A DNA stretch of 14,887 nucleotides from Paracoccaceae bacterium (GCA_007121055.1 SKMM01000095.1:1-14887), one strand, 5' to 3'. Numbered from the stretch's first letter, positions 6,601-13,475 are shown. Numbers and translations: made by a program. The notes: a model not told the origin generated them from the sequence alone.

Positions 6601-7718
6601 CACTCTGCGAGGATCCTGTGCTGCATTTTCTCGTACCACGGGCCGAGGTCGTCCCGCCGGTGCGACAGGATTGCGGCCGAGCGCAGCAATCCGCGCGCGA
6701 TGCCACGCACCTGCGGCAGGCTCCAGTCGCGCAGGACGCCATCTTTCACCACGCCGGCAATCAGCCGCCGGACCGTGCGCGCCGTAAAGCGCAGCGCATC
6801 GCCCGGCAGCGCCGCGCTGTGCCGACGAATGAAGTAGGCGGTGTTGGTGACCTGCAACTCTGCAACCTTGCGGCGCTTGAGCCGGCCGGCTGCTGCCTCG
6901 AAATGGTAGATATGCGCGTCGGGGTCGCGGAGCAGCAGACCCCGGCGCGCAAACCTGTGGGTCGCGTCGGCATCCTCGTTGGGGCAATAGGCGAGGAGAT
7001 GGCGGTCAAAGCCGAACTCGGCAGCAACCTCGCGGCGCACGGTGAGCAGGAACCCGGCGATCCCATTGACGCGGCGGAGTCCGGGCGGGACCGCCACGCC
7101 GTCACCCGGACGGGGATGGCCGTCGCGGTAGCGGATGAAGGACCATGCCCCGCCGGGCAGAAGCAGGGCAATGACAAGCCGCCGCACACGCCTGCTGGTC
7201 ATGTTCCGCGACAGCCGGCCGGCCTTTTCGTAGGTCGGGTCGCGCCGCGCCGGGTTGCCGGGCTGTCCGCCGCGGGGGTCTGTCCTGTGGGGCGTAGCGG
7301 AGATTGCGGCGATCCGCCGGTCTGTATCGGCGCCATAGGTTGCCATGATCCGTTCGGCACAGTCGGGATGCATGAAGCTGTCGTCGTCCAGAAGAAACAA
7401 AATGTCCGCCGTCGCCGCTGCGATGCATTGGTTGCGTTGAGCAGCCGAGGACTTGCGCTCTGCTTGCAGGTAAGTGAGCGCGATGCTGCCACCAATCACG
7501 CGCTCGATTTCCGCACGGCTCGATCCAGCCTCGGCGCTGGCGTCACAGATCACCACCTCCTGCGGTGGAAAGGTCTGCGCGGCTGCCAGGCGCACGCAGT
7601 CGCGCAACTCCGGCAGGCGGTCGAGCGTGGCCACGCACAACGCCCAGCCTTGGTTCCGCGCCCCGCCGCCTGCGGGACCGGCAGAGGTCGCCGGGGCAGG
7701 GGGACGCGGATCGGTCAT
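6600..7718 (-). CDS. Family 2 glycosyltransferase
   Basis: A 372 aa GT-A fold glycosyltransferase of family 2 type. Visible motifs: the N-terminal nucleotide-binding strand (GWALCVATLDRLPEL, about 24-38; VVICDAS, 55-61), the metal-binding LLDDDS (109-114), a VNGIAGFLLTVRREV segment (about 217-231) typical of the acceptor side, and NEDAD (247-251) supplying the likely catalytic acid/base. It has no signal peptide; the only hydrophobic stretch (LVIALLLPGGAW, about 181-192) is short. The start at 7716-7718 overlaps the sucD stop (ATGA), so it is translated from the suc message. Sugar donor and acceptor cannot be told. Its GC content is lower than the suc genes on both sides (several 60-nt lines count 55-65%), and a glycosyltransferase is out of place in a TCA operon, so recent insertion is likely. 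Confidence 0.88.
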   Translation of the reverse strand: MTDPRPPAPATSAGPAGGGARNQGWALCVATLDRLPELRDCVRLAAAQTFPPQEVVICDASAEAGSSRAEIERVIGGSIALTYLQAERKSSAAQRNQCIAAATADILFLLDDDSFMHPDCAERIMATYGADTDRRIAAISATPHRTDPRGGQPGNPARRDPTYEKAGRLSRNMTSRRVRRLVIALLLPGGAWSFIRYRDGHPRPGDGVAVPPGLRRVNGIAGFLLTVRREVAAEFGFDRHLLAYCPNEDADATHRFARRGLLLRDPDAHIYHFEAAAGRLKRRKVAELQVTNTAYFIRRHSAALPGDALRFTARTVRRLIAGVVKDGVLRDWSLPQVRGIARGLLRSAAILSHRRDDLGPWYEKMQHRILAE

Positions 7719-8599
7719 TTGCCGATGGCCTTCAGCACGGCCTCGCCGAGGCCCGCGGGGCTGTCGGCAACGACGATGCCGGCCGAGCGCATGGCCTCGA
7801 TCTTGTCCTCGGCGCCACCCTGGCCGCCTGCGACGATGGCGCCGGCGTGTCCCATCCGGCGCCCCGGCGGCGCGGTGCGGCCCGCGATGAAGCCCGCGCA
7901 GGGCTTCGAGCGGCCGCGCTTGGCCTCGTCCTTGAGGAACTGCGCCGCGTCCTCCTCGGCGGTGCCGCCGATCTCGCCGATCATGATCAGGCTTTCGGTC
8001 TCGGGGTCGGCGAGGAACCACTCGAACACGTCGGTGAATTCGGTGCCCTTGATCGGGTCGCCGCCGATGCCGATGCAGGAGGACTGCCCGAGCCCCGCGT
8101 CGGTGGTCTGCTTGACCGCCTCGTAGTTGAGCGTCCCCGAGCGCGAGATCACGCCGCAGGTGCCGCGCTTGTGGATGTGGCCGGGCATGATGCCGATCTT
8201 GCACTCGCCGGGCGTGATCACGCCCGGACAGTTGGGCCCCACCAGCCGCGAGGTCGACCCATCCAGCGCCCGCTTCACCCGCATCATGTCCAGCACCGGG
8301 ATGCCCTCGGTGATGCACACGATCAGCGGCATCTCCGCGTCGATGGCTTCCAGGATCGAGTCCGCGGCGAAGGGCGGCGGCACATAGATCACAGAGGCAT
8401 TGGCCCCGGTCTTCGCCATCGCCTCGTGCACGCTGTCGAACACCGGCAGCCCCAGATGCTCGGACCCGCCCTTGCCCGGGGTCACCCCCCCGACCATCTG
8501 CGTGCCATAGGCAATCGCCTGTTCCGAATGAAAGGTCCCCTGCGAGCCGGTGAAGCCCTGGCAGATCACCTTGGTGGTCTTGTCGACGAGTACGGCCAT
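7715..8599 (-). CDS. sucD: Succinyl-CoA synthetase alpha subunit (ADP/GDP-forming)
   Basis: The alpha subunit binds CoA and carries the phosphohistidine of succinyl-CoA synthetase, which converts succinyl-CoA to succinate with nucleotide triphosphate formation. Its 294 aa are normal for the family. Landmarks: the CoA-binding Rossmann motif GFTGSQGTFH (15-24), TPGKGG (40-45), YVPPPFAAD (72-80), CITEGIPVLD (95-104), GPNCPGVITPGECKIGIMPG (121-140), SRSGTLNYE (152-160) and GHAGAIVAGGQG (250-261) with the phosphorylated His251. The ATG at 8597-8599 is preceded by GGAACGGAAAG. It follows sucC after 59 nt. A perfect 20-bp palindrome lies inside the gene at 8208-8227. Confidence 0.98.
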   Translation of the reverse strand: MAVLVDKTTKVICQGFTGSQGTFHSEQAIAYGTQMVGGVTPGKGGSEHLGLPVFDSVHEAMAKTGANASVIYVPPPFAADSILEAIDAEMPLIVCITEGIPVLDMMRVKRALDGSTSRLVGPNCPGVITPGECKIGIMPGHIHKRGTCGVISRSGTLNYEAVKQTTDAGLGQSSCIGIGGDPIKGTEFTDVFEWFLADPETESLIMIGEIGGTAEEDAAQFLKDEAKRGRSKPCAGFIAGRTAPPGRRMGHAGAIVAGGQGGAEDKIEAMRSAGIVVADSPAGLGEAVLKAIGK

Positions 8600-8658
8600 T
8601 GTCTTTCCGTTCCTGTGGCAGGGCCGCGCGCCCCGCGCTGTCCCTCGCGGGCGGCTGG

Positions 8659-9852
8659 TCAGCCGCGCACCGCCTTGACGATCTTCTGGGCTGCGTCGTC
8701 GAGATCGTCCGCCGCGATCACGTTCAGCCCCGAGGAGCCGATGATCTCCTTGCCCTTCTCGACATTCGTGCCCTCGAGCCGCACCACCAGCGGGACCTGC
8801 AGGCCCATCTCCTTGACCGCGGCGACGATGCCTTCGGCGATGATGTCGCAGCGCATGATGCCGCCGAAGATGTTCACCAGGATCCCCTTCACGTTGGGAT
8901 CGGAGGTGATGATCTTGAAGGCCTCGGTCACCTTCTCCTTGGTGGCGCCGCCGCCCACGTCGAGGAAGTTCGCGGGCTCCGCGCCATAGAGCTTGATGAT
9001 GTCCATGGTGGCCATCGCCAGGCCCGCGCCGTTGACCATGCAGCCGATCTCGCCATCCAGCGCGATGTAGCTGAGGTCGAACTTGGAGGCGGCGAGTTCC
9101 TTGGGGTCCTCCTCGCTCTCGTCACGCAGGCTCAGGATGTCGGACTGGCGGTAGAGGGAGTTGGAATCGAAGCCCATCTTGGCGTCGAGGCAGCGGAGTT
9201 CACCCGACTCGGTGACGATCAGGGGGTTGATCTCCACCATCTCGGCGTCGCGTTCGGTGAAGAGCTTGTAGAGCTTGCCCACCAGATCGACGCATTGCTT
9301 GACCTGCTTGCCCTCCAGCCCCAGGGCGAAGGCGATGCGGCGGCCGTGGAAGCCCTGGATGCCGGTGGCGGGGTCGACCGAGAACGACAGGATCTTGTCG
9401 GGGGTGTTGGCGGCGACCTCCTCGATGTCCATGCCGCCCTCGGTGGAGCAGACGAAGGAGATGCGCGAGGTCTTCCGGTCGATCAGCATGGCGAGGTAGA
9501 GTTCGCGCGCGATCGCCGCGCCGTCCTCGATGTAGATGCGGCCGACCTGCTTGCCCTCCGGACCGGTCTGGTGGGTCACCAGCGTGCGGCCCAGCATGGC
9601 GGCGGCGTGTTCGGCGGCTTCCTCGACCGAGCGGGCGAGGCGGACGCCGCCCTTCTCGCCGGCGCTGGCTTCCTTGAAGTGGCCCTTGCCGCGGCCGCCG
9701 GCGTGGATCTGGGCCTTGACGACCCAGACGGGGCCGTCGAGCTCGCCCGCCGCCGTTTTCGCCTCGTCGGCCTTCAGCACCACGCGGCCGTCGGCCACCG
9801 GGGCGCCATAGCTGCGAAGGAGCGCCTTCGCCTGGTATTCATGGATGTTCAC
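8659..9852 (-). CDS. sucC: Succinyl-CoA synthetase beta subunit
   Basis: The ATP-grasp beta subunit binds nucleotide and, together with the alpha subunit, succinate. Its 397 aa match the family length. Landmarks: the N-terminal MNIHEYQAK, KAQIHAGGRGKGHFK in the nucleotide site (46-60), VEINPLIVT (206-214) and LDAKMGFD (222-229) with metal-binding residues, GAGLAMATMDIIKLYG (275-290), FLDVGGGA (296-303), VNIFGGIMRCDIIAEGI (326-342) and VVRLEGTNVEKG (356-367). The start codon is GTG (9850-9852), chosen because MNIHEYQAK is the conserved N-terminus; GAGAGATGGGA lies upstream. It is the first gene after the mdh terminator, and its leader holds three phased GTG-YC-AC-type sites, so it very likely has its own regulated promoter. 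Confidence 0.98.
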   Translation of the reverse strand: MNIHEYQAKALLRSYGAPVADGRVVLKADEAKTAAGELDGPVWVVKAQIHAGGRGKGHFKEASAGEKGGVRLARSVEEAAEHAAAMLGRTLVTHQTGPEGKQVGRIYIEDGAAIARELYLAMLIDRKTSRISFVCSTEGGMDIEEVAANTPDKILSFSVDPATGIQGFHGRRIAFALGLEGKQVKQCVDLVGKLYKLFTERDAEMVEINPLIVTESGELRCLDAKMGFDSNSLYRQSDILSLRDESEEDPKELAASKFDLSYIALDGEIGCMVNGAGLAMATMDIIKLYGAEPANFLDVGGGATKEKVTEAFKIITSDPNVKGILVNIFGGIMRCDIIAEGIVAAVKEMGLQVPLVVRLEGTNVEKGKEIIGSSGLNVIAADDLDDAAQKIVKAVRG

Positions 9853-9938
9853 GCCACTGTCCCATCTCTCGCTACGTTACGCCCAGATGACACGGCGCTT
9901 GCGCGGAAAAAACAGGCAGGCTGTGAAAACCCGACATT

Positions 9939-9988
9939 CGTGGCCACAAGACGAATTTTGTGATCACAGGAATCAGGATGTGATCGCA
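9939..9988. promoter_or_regulatory. Three phased palindromic sites upstream of sucC
   Basis: Three 8-bp cores lie exactly 20 bp apart centre to centre: GTGGCCAC (9940-9947), GTGATCAC (9960-9967) and GTGATCGC (9980-9987). The middle one is part of the 10-bp palindrome TGTGATCACA. They sit about 90-135 nt upstream of the sucC start and downstream of the mdh terminator. A matching pair precedes sdhC. Phasing at two helical turns suggests a dimeric regulator binding several times on one face. In Rhodobacter sphaeroides the GntR-family protein AkgR and the LacI-family protein CceR are reported to activate TCA genes; a GntR-type regulator would suit this symmetry, but I cannot confirm its motif here. 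Confidence 0.6.
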
Positions 9989-10011
9989 GCCCTCCCCGAC
10001 TCAGGGGGGCA

Positions 10012-10042
10012 AACGCAAACGGCGGCCCCGAAGGACCGCCGT
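10012..10042 (-). terminator. Terminator of mdh with UUCG tetraloop
   Basis: On the minus strand the bases at 10042-10019 read ACGGCGGTCC-TTCG-GGGCCGCCGT, a 10-bp stem (one U-G pair) closed by a C(UUCG)G tetraloop. It is followed by TTTGCGTTTG, an interrupted T stretch. It begins about 20 nt after the mdh stop. The very stable hairpin supports intrinsic termination, though the weak T run may allow read-through into sucC. Confidence 0.75.
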
Positions 10043-10062
10043 CACATGGGCAGGACGGGGCC

Positions 10063-11025
10063 TCAGGCCAGCGTCGGGTCGATCCCCTTGCAGGCGTCCA
10101 CCAGCCCGCGCACCGCCTTCACCGAACTGTCGAACATCGCCTGCTCGTCCTTGGTCAGCTTGAAGCTGACGATGCGCTCGATGCCACCCGCGCCGATCAC
10201 CGTCGGCACGCCGACATACATGCCCTTGAGCCCGAACTGGCCGTCGCACCAGGCCGCACAGGGCAGGAGGCGCTTCTGGTCCTTCAGATACGCCTCGGCC
10301 ATCTCGATGGCCGAGGTCGCCGGCGCATAGAAGGCCGAGCCGGTCTTCAGCAGCCCCACGATCTCGGCGCCGCCATCGCGGGTACGCTGCACGATGGCGT
10401 CGAGCTTGTCCTGCGTGGTCCAGCCCATCTCCACCAGATCCGGCAGCGGGATGCCCGCCACCGTCGAATACCGCACCAGCGGCACCATCGTGTCGCCATG
10501 CCCGCCCAGCACGAAGGCGGTGACGTCGCGCATGGAGACGTCGAACTCCAGGCTCAGGAAATGCCGGAACCGCGCCGAATCGAGCACGCCCGCCATGCCC
10601 ACGACCTTCTCGTGCGGCAGGCCCGAGAATTCTCGCAGCGCCCAGACCATGGCGTCGAGCGGGTTGGTGATGCAGATGACGAAGGCGTCGGGGGCGTGGT
10701 CGCGGATGCCCTCGCCCACGGCCTTCATGACCTTCAGGTTGATGCCCAAGAGGTCGTCACGGCTCATCCCCGGCTTGCGCGGCACGCCCGCGGTGACGAT
10801 GCACACGTCGGCCCCCGCGATGTCGGCGTAATCGCTGGTGCCCTTCAGCTTGGCGTCGAAGCCTTCCGACGGGCCGCTCTCGGCGATGTCGAGCGCCTTG
10901 CCCTGGGGCGTGCCCTCGGCGATGTCGAACAGGACGATGTCGCCCAGCTCCTTGATCGCGGCGAGATGGGCGAGCGTTCCGCCGATCTGTCCCGCGCCGA
11001 TCAGCGCGATGCGGGGTCTGGCCAT
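10063..11025 (-). CDS. mdh: Malate dehydrogenase (NAD-dependent, LDH-like type)
   Basis: It oxidises malate to oxaloacetate with NAD+, the last step of the TCA cycle. The 320 aa protein belongs to the LDH-like bacterial MDH group. Landmarks: the NAD-binding GAGQIGG (10-16); DIAEGTPQGKALDI (34-47); the substrate loop AGVPRKPGMSRDDL (79-92), where Arg83 is at the position that sets malate over lactate specificity and Arg89 binds substrate; ITNPLDAMVW (119-128); GMAGVLDSARFR (143-154) with Asp149 and Arg152; and GGHGDTMVPLVR (174-185) with catalytic His176. The ATG at 11023-11025 is preceded by GGAGA 9 nt upstream. The frame is open further upstream, but that part is low-complexity and lacks family similarity. 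It has its own 5' leader and a terminator, so it is probably a single-gene unit at the head of the suc cluster. Confidence 0.97.
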   Translation of the reverse strand: MARPRIALIGAGQIGGTLAHLAAIKELGDIVLFDIAEGTPQGKALDIAESGPSEGFDAKLKGTSDYADIAGADVCIVTAGVPRKPGMSRDDLLGINLKVMKAVGEGIRDHAPDAFVICITNPLDAMVWALREFSGLPHEKVVGMAGVLDSARFRHFLSLEFDVSMRDVTAFVLGGHGDTMVPLVRYSTVAGIPLPDLVEMGWTTQDKLDAIVQRTRDGGAEIVGLLKTGSAFYAPATSAIEMAEAYLKDQKRLLPCAAWCDGQFGLKGMYVGVPTVIGAGGIERIVSFKLTKDEQAMFDSSVKAVRGLVDACKGIDPTLA

Positions 11026-11211
11026 GGTGATGCGTCTCCGATGGATGTTGGATCGGGACGCAGGCCTAGAGCCTCGGGGCCGCGCACGCAAGCGCGGCCG
11101 GGCAGGGCAGGGCGGCCACCGCCCCGCCGGGGCGGGCAACCCCATGGGCGGCCACGGCATTTCCCCGATGCCCGCCAAGCCCGCCCCTTCGGACGCGGCG
11201 CCCGGCGGCCC

Positions 11212-11228
11212 CGGGGGTGATTCCCCCG
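11212..11228 (-). terminator. GC hairpin just after the small secreted protein gene
   Basis: The inverted repeat CGGGGG-TGATT-CCCCCG lies directly after the stop at 11230. It has a 6-bp stem and a 5-nt loop with no T run on the minus strand. It could end or attenuate the transcript before mdh, but without a T tract this is only a possibility. The remaining leader to mdh (11026-11211) holds GC-rich DNA with no gene I can see. Confidence 0.3.
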
Positions 11229-11229
11229 C

Positions 11230-11538
11230 TCAGGTCGGCGCGCCCGCCACCCGGTCCTCGACCTCGAAGCCGGTGCCGGCGCCCAGCAGACAGGTCATGC
11301 CCGAGGGCAGCGTCACCACCAGCGTCCAGCCCCCCGTGGCCTCGGAGGCATACAGCTCCATCACCGAGGCGTTGCTGGTCAGCCCGATGGCGCGGCGCGT
11401 TTCGCCCCGCCGCCCCTCGATCAGGTCCATCACCTGCGCCCGCGGCGCACAGCGTGCCTGCTGCTGGGCGGCCACGGGGGGCGCTGCGGTCAGGCACAGC
11501 GCGGCGACGAGCAGGGCAGGAAGGGCGTGTCGGGTCAT
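11230..11538 (-). CDS. Small secreted/periplasmic protein of unknown function
   Basis: A 102 aa protein with a clear Sec signal peptide: MTRH, a hydrophobic core to about residue 22, and a probable cleavage after VAA (residue 24). The mature part is about 78 residues and has two cysteines (Cys30 and Cys83) that could form a disulfide. The motif-like stretches are CAPRAQVMDLIEGRRGETRR, and GGWTLVVTLPSGMTCLLGAG near the C-terminus. I do not recognise the family; small secreted proteins of this pattern seem common in Rhodobacteraceae, but that is from memory. The ATG at 11536-11538 was chosen because the signal peptide begins there; the open frame upstream translates the REP-like repeats and is not credible. 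It points toward mdh, with a hairpin between. Confidence 0.75.
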   Translation of the reverse strand: MTRHALPALLVAALCLTAAPPVAAQQQARCAPRAQVMDLIEGRRGETRRAIGLTSNASVMELYASEATGGWTLVVTLPSGMTCLLGAGTGFEVEDRVAGAPT

Positions 11539-11548
11539 GGCAGCCTCC

Positions 11549-11628
11549 GGTGGCAGGGTGGAGCGCGACGCTTCGGTAGCAGGGTGGAGCGCGACGCTCC
11601 GGGCGGGCAGGGCGGAGCGCGGGGCTCC
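11549..11628. repeat. Three tandem REP-like palindromic units
   Basis: Three adjacent copies at 11549-11574, 11575-11600 and 11601-11628 share a GGTRGCAGGGTGGAGCGCGA-type unit ending in CGCTYC. Copies 1 and 2 differ at two positions. Copy 3 is diverged and 2 nt longer. The core GGAGCG-CGA-CGCTCC is itself a hairpin; copy 3 keeps a stem (GGAGC...GCTCC) despite changes inside, hinting that pairing is conserved. The array lies in the 290-nt gap between the secreted protein gene and the nnrU-like gene, just upstream of the former. The rest of that gap holds only a candidate promoter for the nnrU-like gene. Confidence 0.75.
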
Positions 11629-11765
11629 GGGCGACGGCGGGGGACGCTGGGTCCATGCGCCCAGCCTGCGCCGGGCGCCCGAGGATATGGTTAACGCACC
11701 GTTCGCACCCCCCCGCCCGCGCGCACCGCGCCCGAAACCCGCGCAACAGGTCGCGCCCCGGCGCA

Positions 11766-11794
11766 CTGGCAGGCCGGCGCGGAATTTGCATACT
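11766..11794 (+). promoter_or_regulatory. Candidate sigma-70 promoter of nnrU-like gene
   Basis: CTGGCA (11766-11771) and CATACT (11789-11794) are separated by exactly 17 nt, each matching the consensus at four of six positions. The predicted transcript start near 11801 would give a leader of about 28 nt containing the GGAGGGG ribosome site. In such GC-rich DNA this is suggestive only. Confidence 0.4.
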
Positions 11795-11828
11795 GCCGCC
11801 GAACGCCAGTCGGACGGAGGGGCATCGG

Positions 11829-12416
11829 ATGATCGGCTATCTGCTACTGATCTTGGGCGTGGGCCTGTGGATCGCGGCGCACATGTTCAAGCGCGTGGCA
11901 CCCGCACAGCGCGCCACGCTGGAAAACTGGATGGGCGAGAGCGCCCGAGGCATCTTCGCGCTCCTGATCCTTGCGGGGCTCGTGCTGATGGTGGTGGGCT
12001 ACCGCGCCATCGGGCCGATAGACTATGTCTTCCTGTGGTCGGTGCCGCCCTGGATGGGGCATCTCAACAATCTGGCGGTGCTGATCTCGTTCTATGTCTT
12101 CGGCATCGGCATGGCCAAGGGCGCGCTGTCGCAGAAGGTCCGCCACCCGATGCTGCTGGGCGTGTTCATCTGGGCGCTGGCGCATCTGGTGGTGAACGGC
12201 AGCCTTGCGGGGCTGATCCTGTTCGGCGGCATGGCCGGCTGGGCGCTGGCGTCGATCCTGCTCATCAACGCCCGCCAGCCCGACTGGACCCCGCCCGCCC
12301 GCAAGCCGGGGCCGCGCGACGCGGTGGCGGCCGGCGTCGTGCTGGTGGTCTATGCGGTGGTGGGGCTCATCCACCTGTGGCTGGGCGTGAACCCGTTCGG
12401 GAGCCTGGGGGCATGA
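11829..12416 (+). CDS. NnrU family integral membrane protein
   Basis: A 195 aa protein with about five or six membrane helices, of the NnrU family (related to plant 15-cis-zeta-carotene isomerase, Z-ISO). Family features seen: AAHMFKRVAP after the first helix (His18), GHLNNLAVLISFYVFG (about residues 77-92), and the strongest block, RHPMLLGVFIWALAHLVVNG followed by SLAGLILFGGMAGWAL, with conserved histidines that in Z-ISO ligate heme. In denitrifiers NnrU was named for nitrite/NO reduction, but most copies, like this one, are not near nitrogen genes, so the role is open. The ATG at 11829 has a strong GGAGGGG 7 nt upstream; the frame continues upstream without family similarity. The stop overlaps the next start (ATGA). 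Confidence 0.92.
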   Translation: MIGYLLLILGVGLWIAAHMFKRVAPAQRATLENWMGESARGIFALLILAGLVLMVVGYRAIGPIDYVFLWSVPPWMGHLNNLAVLISFYVFGIGMAKGALSQKVRHPMLLGVFIWALAHLVVNGSLAGLILFGGMAGWALASILLINARQPDWTPPARKPGPRDAVAAGVVLVVYAVVGLIHLWLGVNPFGSLGA

Positions 12417-12616
12417 TCGCCTACCGGCTGCTGACCGGGGACGACACGCCCGCCTTCTGCCACAAGGTCACCGCGGCGCTGGACGCGGGCTGGCAGCTGC
12501 ATGGCGGGCCCGCCTATGCCTGGGACGCGGCCAACGGCGTGATGCGCTGCGCCCAGGCGGTGGTGAAGGAAGTGCCCGGCTCCTACGACCCGGAGGTCCG
12601 GCTCGGCAGTCTCTGA
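12413..12616 (+). CDS. DUF1737 domain protein
   Basis: A small soluble 67 aa protein matching the DUF1737 pattern: YRLLTGDDTPAFCHKVTAAL (residues 4-23), GWQLHGGPAYAWD (26-38) and RCAQAVVKE (45-53). The function of the family is unknown. The start ATG at 12413 overlaps the stop of the nnrU-like gene by 4 nt, so the two are almost surely co-translated. It is followed by 160 nt with no gene before the porin gene; that gap is GC-rich and holds the porin ribosome site, with no convincing promoter seen. Confidence 0.88.
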   Translation: MIAYRLLTGDDTPAFCHKVTAALDAGWQLHGGPAYAWDAANGVMRCAQAVVKEVPGSYDPEVRLGSL

Positions 12617-12776
12617 GGCCCGCCGCCGGACCTGCGCTGCCCGTTTGGCAGGCGAAGTGTCGCACGCCGGTCACATCCCGCCCCGCCCGTAGGGCGCGGC
12701 ACCGGTTTGCGCTTCCGCCCGGGCGTGCGGCGGCGCAGAACGTCCCGCAGATCAACCCCCTGCGGAGACCACCGCC

Positions 12777-13400
12777 ATGATTCGCCCCCTCGCCCTCTCC
12801 GCAGCGCTCGCCCTCCTGCCCGCGGCCGTCGCTGCTCAGGATGTGGCGGTGTCCTTCGGCGCCACGCTCACCAGCGACTACATCTCCCGCGGCCTCAGCC
12901 AGACCGGCGGCCGCCCGGCGGTCCAGCCTTTCGTCGAGGTCGGGCTGGGCGGCTTCTACGCCGGCGTCTGGGCCTCCAACGTGCGTTTCCCCGGATCCGA
13001 CGACCGGGTCGAGGTTGACCTCTACGCCGGTTTCGCCGACAGCGTCGGCGCGCTCAGTTTCGACATCGGCTACGCGCGGTACTTCTACAACCGCTCGGGC
13101 GATTGCTGCGGCGAGTTCCTGCTGGGCCTCGAGGTCGCCGCCCCCTACGGCGCGACGTTCGGCACTGACGTCGCCTACGATCACACCTCGCGCGTCTGGG
13201 CCGCCAGCGTCGGCGCGGGCTACGTCTTCCCCATGGGCCTCGGCATCTCCACCGAGTTCGGGCGCGAACAGGGCTCGCACAATTTCTGGAACGTGGGCGC
13301 CGGCTTCGAGGTCAACCCGCAGACCAGCCTCGACCTGCGGGTGCACGACACCAACATCACCTCGGCCCGTCTCGTGGCCTCGGTGGCCTTCGGGTTCTGA
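12777..13400 (+). CDS. TorF family putative outer-membrane porin
   Basis: A 207 aa outer-membrane beta-barrel protein of the TorF/Gcw_chp family. It has a signal peptide (MIRPLALSAALALLPAAVAA, cleavage after residue 20). The mature N-terminus has the family signature SFGATLTSDYISRGLSQTGG and RPAVQPFVEVGLGGFYAGVW, followed by alternating amphipathic strands. The chain ends in the aromatic Phe expected for barrel assembly (SVAFGF). An adjacent cysteine pair sits in a loop (GDCCGE, about residues 104-109), which is unusual for such proteins. GGAGA lies 9 nt before the ATG. The members are thought to be passive channels; the solute is not known. A GC hairpin follows the stop. Confidence 0.9.
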   Translation: MIRPLALSAALALLPAAVAAQDVAVSFGATLTSDYISRGLSQTGGRPAVQPFVEVGLGGFYAGVWASNVRFPGSDDRVEVDLYAGFADSVGALSFDIGYARYFYNRSGDCCGEFLLGLEVAAPYGATFGTDVAYDHTSRVWAASVGAGYVFPMGLGISTEFGREQGSHNFWNVGAGFEVNPQTSLDLRVHDTNITSARLVASVAFGF

Positions 13401-13411
13401 TCCGGCGGGGG

Positions 13412-13434
13412 GGGGCGTCGGCGCCCCGAAATTT
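13412..13434 (+). terminator. Hairpin after porin gene
   Basis: GGGGCG-TCGG-CGCCCC (13412-13427) forms a 6-bp stem with a 4-nt loop 11 nt after the porin stop and is followed by GAAATTT, a short weak T stretch. It follows a run of nine G (13407-13415). It plausibly ends the porin transcript before the sdh leader. Confidence 0.45.
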
Positions 13435-13464
13435 GTGATCGCACGTCGGCGGCGTGTGATCACG
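13435..13464. promoter_or_regulatory. Paired GTGATC(A/G)C sites upstream of sdhC
   Basis: GTGATCGC (13435-13442) and GTGATCAC (13456-13463) lie 21 bp apart, 134-163 nt upstream of the sdhC start. The first is preceded by AAATTT, as the central sucC site is preceded by AATTTT. The same cores and nearly the same spacing occur before sucC, which argues for a shared regulator of the suc and sdh operons. I see no strong -35/-10 pair; GTGACA with TATCCC 16 nt on (near 13523-13550) is a weak candidate. Confidence 0.6.
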
Positions 13465-13475
13465 AACCCCGAAAA

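Noticed and set aside
11026..11178. 51-residue N-terminal extension of mdh
   Set aside because: Pro/Arg-rich read-through of a GC-rich leader; the conserved NAD-binding start and ribosome site are at 11025.
12657..12665. GTGTCGCAC before the porin gene as another copy of the shared regulatory site
   Set aside because: The core differs (TCG in place of the ATC/GCC centre), there is a single copy and no partner at 20-21 bp.
13407..13415. Run of nine G as a possible phase-variation tract
   Set aside because: It lies in non-coding DNA after a stop codon and before a terminator-like hairpin, so slippage would not switch a reading frame.
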